Positions 54,901 to 64,000 of a stretch of 64,000 nucleotides of DNA are shown one piece after another. Origin of the DNA: Pterobdella sp. o SKG-2022 (Eukaryota > Annelida > Clitellata > Hirudinida > Piscicolidae); assembly GCA_964035795.1 (NCBI GenBank), contig OZ038321.1, positions 24,671,986 to 24,735,985 of the forward strand, written 5' to 3'. The position numbers were made by a program, and so were the translations under genes. Within the stretch, counting starts at the first letter, position 1. Every line of letters starts with the position of its first letter. The notes under the pieces were generated by a model that worked only from the letters and a program-made list of their open reading frames with translations, was not told the DNA's origin and did no database searches.

Positions 54901-57900
54901 TCGACTGCAAGCTGGTGAGTGCTGCCATTGTTGCATCTTGTTTGGTGTGCTCTTAAATTTCATGGTATATCATTTGTAGGTCACTGTTTGTTTTATCCAT
55001 CATTGGATGATATGAAAGAATGATGATGATTTTCATGAGTTTGATTGTTTGTATGTTCAAAACACCAAACAGCTCAAGCAGTGGTGAGCAAAAAAGCACA
55101 AGAGGGAAGGAAGAGTAAGAGTGAGGGCAGTGGAGCAGATGTCAAAGTTGATGCTCCCCCTGATAAGAAACTGGTTGGTCTATATGTGCTTCTATTTACC
55201 ATTTGGGCTATTTATATCATTGTCATTATTTTTTTTATTTATTTTAGAATCTTGGTATTTTCCACTTTTGTAGTCGTTTAAAAATTATATTCATTATGAT
55301 AAGTTTTGAAGTCTAAAGGTAAATGTCAAAAAATTAACATTTAGCATTTTTTGTTTTAGAATTCTTTAGAGCTTTTTTTCCTCGATAATGTTACATGCCA
55401 GTAAGCCAAATCTTCATAAACCTCTAAAAATGAAATGTTTATCAATTCACAAGCAATAAACAGATACTCGTTATAATAGTAATTCTGATATGTCATTGTT
55501 ATTTTGTTGTTTCAGTCGAGGGAAGAGAAGAAGTTGGAGGCAATCATGAAGGCCTTTGAGAGAATAGAGAAGAAGAATGAGAAGAAGGTCCTCAAGGTAT
55601 CTTCTACATAGATGTTTGCATATGTAGATACATGGAGCTGAGTGGAGAAAGTGTATTAACTGACTGCTGTATACCCCAGCTACTGGGACGCCTACAGCAG
55701 TATAATCTAATATGAATATTTTTTTTTTTAGGTAGCTAGATAGATATATCAGTGAATAAATACAGTTAATTATTGCTTAGAGCCAATGGTTTCTTTGAAA
55801 AAACTTATTTGTTTTGTAATCTATTTTTTGAACACCTTTGAGAACAGAATATATGAAAATTCAATTGAGATAAACTTAATTTTTTAGAGACATCTCATGT
55901 ATTTTCCAATTTTTTAATAATAAAACGAGTTTTAAATATATTCATTGTTTTTTTAAAAGAATTAAAATTCCGATAAGTCTATCCATCTCATAAATCATTG
56001 AATGATTTATGGTATGGGTGAACTTATCAAATATAGTTTGAAAAAATAAATTTATATTTGAAAACTGCCTCACTTTAAAGCTTATAACTCAACTAAAAAT
56101 ATTAAAATTATGAATAAGATTTAGTGGCATTAAATTCAGGAGTTTCTAGGCTGATCAATTATAGAAAAAACAAGAAAAAAAGCTTGACTAAATGCTTGTT
56201 AAAGGACGCACAAACCTACAGGAAGAGCGGAGGAATGCCAAGGTGCAATCAAAGACAGCCAAACTTGACTCAAATGTCTCTATCAGGAACGACAAGAGTT
56301 GTGAGTGTCTTGTTTGTTATATGAACTTTTTTTGTTTGTTATATATGGGCATACATATTTTTCCACTTTTCAAGTAATGTGATGGTTTTAATTTTTAGAA
56401 ATTAATTATTGGTTTATTATTTTGTAATGTTTTTATATTTATATTTATATTTACTAGTTTTTTTTGAATTAATTAGGATTACAATCACTTGTTGATTATC
56501 TTCATTGATAATGATGCACAAAGGTAAAAAGACAAGAAGATCTAATGGGGGGGTGGTGGATAAGAGAAGGGTGAAGAAGAAGATGATAGATAACGATAGT
56601 GATGTGGAAGTAGACGAGGTGAAAGATGAGGAGGATGAAGAAGAAGATGAAGATATTGAGCCTGTGTTGAAGGACAAAAGGAATAACAGTGTTGGTTTAA
56701 ATTGTGAATAAATTTAGAAACTGTTAAGATCTTTAACCTGTTGTGTTGGCTTGTATGGTGTGATGGAGAGGAGCGAAATGAATTGGGTTTTAAACGTTTG
56801 AGTTGTGATGGATGGTTATGATTTCTGATTAATTTTTAAAGTTTTGCTATTAATGAAGATTTACAATATGGTCCTTATATGCTTTTTTTGTTTAGTACAA
56901 CATTTATTTTCAATACCTATCAATATATATATATATATCTATATATATATATATATATCTATATATATATATATATATATCTATATATATATATATATAT
57001 CTATATATGAAAAATTTGATCATGTTTGTTTCCACAGGTGAGCAAGGGTAAGGTGGCAGGTAGGAAAAGCAAGACAAGTAAGTCAAGAAGTAATGAAAAT
57101 GAAGATGACGATGTATCCTTGGAGAGTGATGATGATGAGGATTTTTATGCAGACACTGTTGACAAGTCCTCAAGGTTGGCTTTAAATAGTTTTTTGTTGG
57201 GGTGCTTCTTGTCTTATTTCATAGCTTCATGGAGTTGCTTTGGAGTTTGAATGTGAACATTTAAATCATGGCTTTCATCTTCAATTTTGTTTTTAAATGA
57301 TTGAAAGTTTTTCAATACATGATTTTATAAAATAGTGTATAAACTCAACCTTCACACCACTCATCATCATCTTGATCACCTTGCTCGAAATGCATCCAGC
57401 AGTGCCACTTCAAATGACAAGAGGAAGAGCACAGAGTCATCAAATGGAAAGTTAAAAGTATGTGGTGTTGCATGCATTTTTTAATACAGCTTCTCATTCT
57501 CATCATCAACATCATCATTCATATTACATATCCATTATATTGTCACTGATTAATTTGATAGTGATTGTCTGCCTATTAGGTTTTATATTGGTAAATTATC
57601 TTCTGCACTTAGTCTAATTGTCAAAATACTCAGACATGTCACTGTGCTAGTGGGTGCTCTCAATCAGAATATGTTTTGTATCAGTATTTATTAATCTTAT
57701 AGATGATTTTGAGTTTATTTACATTAATTATTAGAAATTAATTCATAATGCTGAGAATTCTACATCCTTCAATAAAATATACATTAGTTTTTCAATTTCA
57801 ACTCCATCATTCATCATTAACATATAGATTTTCAAATAAAGATAATAACTTGTATATTATCATTACTAACCTCACCAACCCATAAGGATTGTGAGGGTAA

Positions 57901-60900
57901 AAGCAAGTCAAATGAAGAGAATGATGGGGTATTCGATGGGGGAGGGAAGTTCAACGAAATCAAATCACCCCAGTTATCCACCTGCAAAGATGATGCTGAT
58001 GAGGAGGATTGTGATGTGGATTGGAAAAAGGATCCCAGTGAACGACCATCACCCACTCCATCCTCCATCTCATCCCCTCCTCTCCATCAGAGCTACTCCA
58101 ACCAGGGGTTCACCAAGAAGGTGCTTCTTTTACTCATTCATACTTTATTTTCATTCGTTATTTTTACTGTTTTATGTTTTTTGTTATTTTTTTTTGAACT
58201 TTTCAAAAACATACAATTTTTTAGCATTTTTTTGCATATATTATTTAATATACGCTCAATTGAAAGTATACTTCAACCACCACTACCACCAATCATCATC
58301 ATCATCATATAGAGCCCATGTAATTACTTAGTGCATACAACACACAGCGGTGGTTAAGGCAGGCTATCAATGACTCATCCAGAAGCACTGACCCTAGTTC
58401 GTTTCTATGTTTCTTCATTTCTTTTGGCATTAATGAGTAGATGGATCATTGGTTGATAGATACCTAGTGTTGGTAGGTGCTAGCTAGTGTTGGTAGGTAC
58501 ATATAAATTTCAGATATTTTAAATCTAGTGTATTTAGATATTAAAAAATATCAAGAAGAATTTTCAGATTTTTTATTTTCAACAGATGTTTTACTGACTC
58601 ATGTCCATTAAATAGCATTAAAGTTGCTATATAAACTTCAAATTCAACATATTAAGCACCCATCATTAAACCACCCAGACAACTCAACACCACTGAAGAA
58701 GAGGAGGTTGACAGTAGATGAAGAGTCATCCGATCTGGCATCATGCCACAACTCTACATCTAGTTGCAACATCCTCGACCATTTCACCACACCTCCAACC
58801 TCTGAATCATCATCTACTGAGCATTCAGTCGCCACCTCATCAACTGATAACACATCACTTACAACTACATCATGTGCAAGCCTTCATATCAAAGCCACTC
58901 AATCAATGGCGAATCAGTCATTAGAGTTGCAAACACAACCAATCTTAGACAAGTTCATGGACTCGTTGCACGCTGACCCATCTTCCCATCTCTCCCCCAT
59001 CCCATCCACTTGTATGGCTGCTCAAACCTCGACAACAAATAAATGCATTGGAAGCACATCTCCCCCACACACTACTTCTCTCATAGTAACATCGACTCCT
59101 TCAATTGAAACCATTCAAAAACTTCTCATTCAGAAATCCACTTCTCACGATTGGTTGAGTACTCTCAAGGATATAGAAGCCATTCATAAGAACTTCATCT
59201 CCACTCCCGCAACACTATCCAGTATCCCATCTATACCTCAAACTTTATCTTCTTCTTCATTTTCATCGTCGTCATCATCTACAACACCGATTTTGTCATC
59301 CTCTCTATCACCGTCTCACTCATCCAAACAGATCACAACCACCAACACCACACCATTAACGACAACAAAAATAATGAATAGAAAAGCATTAACATTAAGC
59401 TCTAATTCAACTCAGTGTTCAGCATTAAGGTCACCAACACTGGCATTAGACACCAGCAAACAACAGCCTGCTCCCAACTCATCCCCCTTCCTTTCACCCG
59501 CATCTCTCACAAATGAAGCATGCTCTGAAAAAACCAACACTAAAAAAAAGGTGTGTATTGGTGTGCACCCATGCATAATATGGCTATAATGATGTTATAT
59601 TAAAATTTTTGTTTTGTGTAAGGTAATGTTTGATAGCACTTGTTAGTATGCCAATGGGGTCTTGACTTTTTTATATGATGCTATCAATCAATCCATTGAA
59701 CCCCTTTTGTAGACCATTTTTTAGTAGATTTTTTTTTCAAGTTGCTCTATCACTCATCAATTAACAGTATCTAACCATACCTAATGTTTTTTTCATCAAC
59801 CTTAAGTGATATATCGTAAATTAAAAAGTAATTTTTGATCTTATAACGGAAAATCACTTGGTGTTTGTGCAGTCATGCATGCTTTAGTTATCATGTTTGT
59901 AAACATGGAACTCACTTGATAATGTGAGTTTGACTTATGAATACGTGTATTAAGTATAATACTGTTTTTTTGTTCTCCTTACTATCATTACTAAACATTC
60001 AGTATCTAAATTTTATTGTTTTGAATCCAAATAGATATTTATTTATGTATAACAAAATTCATTTTCCAGCTGTACTAATCAAAATTGTCTGTGTTTAGCA
60101 TTACTGATGAATTACACTTTAATATTGCTTTACTTGTTATCAATAGAAATTTACTCTGGTTTTGATTAATATTTGTACTTTTATCATTTTCAAACCCATT
60201 GATCATTGCACTGCCCGTTCACAGATGTCATTGAGTGAGTATCGCAGCAGGATGAAGCCAGGATTGTCAAGCAACCACAATGCATCCCCAATGTCTTCCC
60301 CTACCACCATGCACACTTCACCCTTTTCCATTCTCGCCAATTCCTACATCTCTGCTGACTCATTCACCGACAACCCTTCCATCTCTTCACAACGGGAACA
60401 TCTTAAAAGTATGCTGGAGTTTCAGTTATATCATCTTTATGTTGCATTTTGGTTTTAATGATGTATTTAGTTTTTGGGTTTTTCAATCTGGTGGTTTTGT
60501 ATTTATTGTATGTATATTTTTTATTTCAGAACTAGACCCTGCATACAGAAATTATAAAAATAGTTATCAACTCAACTACAACATGGCACTGAGCAATTCT
60601 TATAATAAATTAAAAAATAATACTATAAGCAACACAACATACAAAGGAAGCCTAAATAACATACCATCACAAAACTCACCTCCACCACCTCCGCCTTCAA
60701 TTAACTCTGACGGTAGTCTTATCGATAAAATTGACCCCAAAACATACGATCAACCTTCGAACAACGTCGATAAGGTATCAAAAAATCACAAACCACATAA
60801 AGACACTGTAAATAATGATTGCAATGTGATCAAATGGACCTCGAGTCCCCCCCAAGTTGATCCTCTTGAGTCTTTGCAAGATAATCCTGCTAAATCTCTC

Positions 60901-61944
60901 ACTCTCACTGAACGACTCAAGCTGGAGTTTGGTGTTGAAAGTGAAGGTTGTCACTATTGATTACTTGAATGATTTTTTTCATTTCTTATTTTAGAATTTT
61001 TTTTTTCATATATAACACACAAATAATGAGTTTCTGGTATTTATGTTTCATTGATTTTATTATATTTTTACAAAAGTCAATATTTTAATATTTTTTGTGC
61101 TTATTGTTACTAATTCAAAAAAATTCATGGTATGGTTAATCTCCAACACAGAACCAGAGTGGGCAGTGACTCCGACAGAAGAAGAGGAAAAAGAAGATGA
61201 AGACATTCCACCACCACCACCACCTCCTCCCTCTGACTCACAACTCTCCCTTCCTCCTAACATCAAAAATACAAACAAGGAAGATTACAGGAGTCATTCT
61301 AAAAGCAAAAATAAACACAAAAATCGCAATGAAAATTCATCCGATTGTCGATCGAATGACAGAATGATTGAAAGGATGAACGAAAAAAGGGAAGATGAAG
61401 AGGAGGAGTATTATAGAAGTCGTTCAAAGCACCATTTCTATAGCAAGTCGTTGAACCATGGCGACCACAACCTTGATGAAAAGTACTCTTCATACAAGGA
61501 AATATCTCCTCGGCTCCCATATGAAGTGTATGACAAAAAACTCATCAGTCCCCGACCCCACGAATCACCTCGAAACAAACATAAAATTGATCATCGACGA
61601 CATCATCCCTACCATCTCTATCATCCTTCTCCTTCATACAATAAACAAGGTTTCTTTTTTACAATTTCTCATTTTTATAATGCTCTGATTAGTTCTGATC
61701 TTTATAGAAGAATACCAATATTGAATTTATTTATGATCTGTGTGATTCATTCAAAATTATATTAGCATGTGATTAGAATATAGTGACTGATGTTATCATA
61801 AACACCACAGTATATTATCGAGGGACATCAGGAAGCATAGACTCTTCTTCAGTGTCCCAATATGAGTCTCGATACAAGAGGTACCCAAGTGGAGGGGCTC
61901 GCACTAACTCTTCATATATCAGATCTCGCTACAATGATCCTTGA
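48966..61944 (+). CDS. KMT2E: PHD-finger and degenerate SET-domain chromatin protein, KMT2E/SETD5 (MLL5/UpSET) type
   Basis: The family reads H3K4me3 through its PHD finger and restrains histone acetylation at active promoters; its SET domain is not thought to methylate. Twenty-three exons: 48966-49051, 49133-49211, 49290-49684, 50083-50219, 50708-50874, 50983-51315, 53219-53310, 53564-53708, 53978-54102, 54230-54395, 54752-54914, 55073-55173, 55516-55596, 56222-56300, 56524-56690, 57038-57174, 57400-57457, 57887-58120, 58657-59550, 60225-60408, 60530-60946, 61152-61649, 61811-61944. The product is 1623 aa. PHD residues 169-211 read [19 protein letters not shown] and [17 protein letters not shown]. 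The SET domain (about 385-515) has [10 protein letters not shown] where active enzymes have NHxCxPN. No post-SET cysteines follow. [24 protein letters not shown] and KKKMSLSEYR match MLL5 landmarks. The tail is Ser/Pro/Arg-rich with poly-Pro runs. Minor doubt concerns the exon 14 donor. Confidence 0.92.
55655..55712 (+). repeat. Short dispersed hairpin repeat (family E)
   Basis: ACTGCTGTATACCCCAGCTA ... CTACAGCAGTATAATCTAAT. A related sequence lies at 11142-11195 (ACTGTTGTAAACCCTGGTTA ... CTGCAGTATAATCTAATG). The ends CTGCTGTA / TACAGCAG pair. Confidence 0.6.
55960..56050. repeat. Family B-like palindromic copy (KMT2E intron)
   Basis: TTCCGATAAGTCTATCCATC ... GGTGAACTTATCAAATATAG around the centre ATCATTGAATGAT. 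A diverged member of family B. Confidence 0.6.
56101..56153 (-). repeat. Family D repeat copy (KMT2E intron)
   Basis: On the minus strand, CCTAGAAACTCCTGAATTTA, then ATGCCACTAAATCTTATTCA. Confidence 0.7.
56924..57007 (+). repeat. (TA)n microsatellite with regular TATC interruptions
   Basis: TA runs broken by a single C every 16-22 bp, ending 30 bp before a KMT2E acceptor at 57037. Confidence 0.9.
59909..59952 (+). repeat. Family A repeat copy (KMT2E intron)
   Basis: ACTTGATAATGTGAGTTTGA, then CTTATGAATACGTGTATTA. The AAGCTT centre has decayed. Confidence 0.55.
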
Positions 61945-63085
61945 ACTTGTGTTGTTTGTGGTTAAGACCTTAACTACCGCGAGAACCATGGGAGTGCCCC
62001 GATGGTGGTTGCATGCTTCTGAATGTGTTCATTAATCCTTGGCATTAAGATGAGAAATGGTATAAGAATCATGAATATGTCTACTGAATGGATGACTCGT
62101 TGTGTATATAATTATATTTATTCATTTAAGTTTTTTTTTTGCCTTCGAGGGCTTTTCACCACATATATATTCACGCCCAGATTGTGTAAAGATCATTGTT
62201 AAAATTGTTAATTTCGCTAGTTTTGATGATTTCTTTATATTAAGACAAACTGCTACTATAAATAAATACAGACTGTCGTTTGCTTATGATACTTATCTGC
62301 GTTGGAATAAATACCATCATATCCTGCTTTTTAGTTATCTTACACAGATATCGATAAGGGTTACAACATTTTTAATATTTTCTTGAGATTCTTCATTTAC
62401 GCTGTTGGGTTTAGTTGTAAATACGGAGTAATGAGTTTTTGGAAGCTCAATAATTTTTTTATTTGATTGTAAATTGAGTTTTTTTATTGCATACTTCAAA
62501 ATCAATGTTTAATGTTAATTATATTTTATTAAAATTTTGAGTCATTGGTCGAATGAAGCACCAACTATATAACTTGGAACAAACTTCTGCTAGATAGACT
62601 TCCAAATAATTATTAATCACAATAAATAACATTTAATTATTTACAATGGCATTTACGCTTTAATATTAAATGGGAAGTCGCTCATATTTTATGGACTGTC
62701 AAATCACATATTCACTGTTATTCAACTTAGGGCCATTTGCGTTATAAATAAGTGGTGTTTGTAATACGTTTTTGGTTTCTTCAATATACACTACTAAGAA
62801 TTTTCATGTTTGGCTTAAATGCTAAAATTAAATTTTAAATGTATTAATATTACCTTATGTATATATTTATCAACATATAGCTGTAAATACATTTTGAAAC
62901 CATTAATCCAATCCTACCACTAAATGGAATTTTTTTGTTTTCACTTGTTGATTCTTTAAAGTTAGACAATAAATCACTAACTAATTTTTGTACATTTCAA
63001 AATCTTCACACATTTTGAATAAATTGCTAAACACTTATATCAAAAACAAATTAATAAATTGAAAGACAAGTAATTAGAGGAAGGA
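61945..63085. other. Tail-to-tail spacer, KMT2E / DPM3
   Basis: Probably mostly KMT2E 3' UTR. AATAAA motifs occur near 62260 and 62307. No gene or notable repeat was seen. Confidence 0.45.
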
Positions 63086-63533
63086 CTAATCAAATGAAAA
63101 TCCTTTGGATAGTAAATCCTTTTTCGCTTCTGCTATCTCCTTTAAATGTAATATATAATTTAGTTCATGAAAAAAATAAAAAAGTAACTTTACTTCTTGT
63201 AATTGAATAGCATCCTTTTCACAATTATTGAAGGTTAGCACCCTATAAAGCACTATTGAGAAAGATATCACCTAAAATATTTAGTTCCACAAATAATAAT
63301 GGATAGTAAAGTAAAAACGAAAAAACCTACTCCAAAAAGACCCACACATATTATAGGAAGCTGAAAAAAAATATTTTAAATGAAAATTTTCAAATTTAGT
63401 AACATATAATTAAACTTGAACTCACTAGCTGAACAAATATCCTATGAGAAGAAGCGTTTACGGAAGACAAGGCATAAATCCAAATAGCCAAAAATAAAAC
63501 AATACCCCCTAGCCATTGAGTAAGTTTTGTCAT
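63086..63533 (-). CDS. DPM3: Dolichol-phosphate mannosyltransferase subunit 3
   Basis: DPM3 is the small ER membrane subunit that tethers and stabilises the catalytic DPM1. The complex makes dolichol-phosphate-mannose for N-glycans, GPI anchors and O-mannosylation. Four exons: 63426-63533, 63331-63360 (only 10 codons), 63194-63271 and 63086-63139. All are phase 0, giving 89 aa (human 92). The N-terminus MTKLTQWLGGIVLFLAIWIY is almost the family signature. A second hydrophobic segment (LPIICVGLFGVISFSIVLY) spans two junctions. The cytosolic coiled coil shows RVLTFNNCEKDAIQLQEEIA and DLLSKGFSF, equivalent to the human FHDCEDA...ARRGLRF end that binds DPM1. The three introns are only about 54-65 bp, among the smallest in the window. 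Confidence 0.95.
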
Positions 63534-63835
63534 TGTGAAAATCAGTTAATAATTTAGATCAATGAAGCCAAGACGTGGGAGCACTTGAAGCTTCAGTTAA
63601 AAGTAACTAATGTAATAACAATTTTTTTTATTTTTTAAATAACTCAAATAAAATTTTTGCAAAATTAAAAGTAAAATGATGAAAGTATTAGAATTTTTCA
63701 CATTTATCGATGTTATTGCAAGCCACCGAATTACTAAAATTTCACAAATTTATAGTCTGGTTTTCTATTTTCTTAAATCTAAATTCTAGTTTTCGAAAAA
63801 GTTATTCTATTCGGTGACAAAAACTGAATTTGATT
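63534..63835. promoter_or_regulatory. Probable bidirectional promoter, DPM3 / RAE1
   Basis: Only 302 bp separate the two divergent start codons, so both promoters must lie here unless non-coding upstream exons exist. No TATA box or CpG-rich core stands out. Confidence 0.5.
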
Positions 63836-64000
63836 ATGTTCGGTCAATCTTCTTTTGGTTCCAACATTTTGAACACAAGTTTCAATAATGATATACAAAA
63901 AGATATCGAAGTTCCTTCTCCACCTGATGATTCTGTGAGTGCGCTTCAATTTGGACCAGCTTGTTTGCCCAACAACTATCTTGTCTCTTCTAGTTGGGAT
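63836..64000 (+). CDS. RAE1: mRNA export factor RAE1 (Gle2), 5' part, cut by window end
   Basis: RAE1 is a seven-bladed WD40 protein that binds NUP98 at the nuclear pore and takes part in mRNA export and mitotic spindle assembly. The first 55 codons are present and stay open to the last base. They begin MFGQSSFGSNILNTSF, the usual Gly/Phe-rich N-terminus. Then come KDIEVPSPPDDSVSALQFGP and LVSSSWD, equivalent to the human [20 protein letters not shown] and LIAGSW first-blade residues. No splice donor is seen in this part. The remaining 300 or so residues lie outside the window. Confidence 0.9.
   Translation, partial: MFGQSSFGSNILNTSFNNDIQKDIEVPSPPDDSVSALQFGPACLPNNYLVSSSWD

Noticed and set aside
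56844..57173. ORFs encoding Ile-Tyr repeats
   Set aside because: Translation of TA microsatellite DNA, overlapping the start of a real KMT2E exon in another frame.
1..64000. CRISPR arrays, bacterial operons, riboswit-like leaders or a prokaryotic defence system
   Set aside because: Repeats here are palindromic or dispersed without spacer periodicity, and all recognisable genes are spliced eukaryotic genes.

Overview
The window looks like nuclear DNA of an AT-rich invertebrate animal. It carries spliced metazoan housekeeping genes with mostly small exons, at least one intronless gene, many non-LTR retrotransposon fragments, microsatellites and a 200-N assembly gap. The phylum cannot be fixed from the sequence. 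Exon models were built by hand from splice sites, reading phase and remembered family signatures; no alignment was run. Each phase was checked across every junction, and the main models close in frame.

Layout. 223-711 (-): small unrecognised membrane protein. 1348-2360 (-): MFF/Tango11 homologue. 3397-3709: TA microsatellite and N gap. 3715-6691 (-): decayed retrotransposon with PHD finger, reverse transcriptase and nuclease-like C-terminus. 7043-7522 (-): broken discoidin/fucolectin-like domain. 7784-12907 (+): eIF4H. 13629-17055 (-): coatomer zeta. 17753-24073 (+): URI1, with an intronless BPI/LBP-type gene (19631-20938, -) nested in its largest intron. 24493-28870 (-): WDR11. 28871-34097: repeat-rich intergenic DNA. 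34098-46834 (-): GRIP-domain golgin of the golgin-245 type. 48966-61944 (+): KMT2E/SETD5-type PHD-SET protein. 63086-63533 (-): DPM3. 63836-64000 (+): 5' end of RAE1, cut by the window edge.

The genes do not form one pathway. Coatomer zeta, the GRIP golgin, WDR11 and DPM3 all serve the secretory pathway, but I take their proximity as chance. Three pairs are head to head (COPZ/URI1, golgin/KMT2E, DPM3/RAE1), and two are tail to tail (eIF4H/COPZ, URI1/WDR11).

The most unusual property of the DNA is its density of near-perfect palindromic elements of about 80-220 bp. They fall into at least two recurring families and lie mostly in introns. About 40 percent of the introns I could place begin GTT. 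I saw no CRISPR, operon or clearly new multi-gene system.
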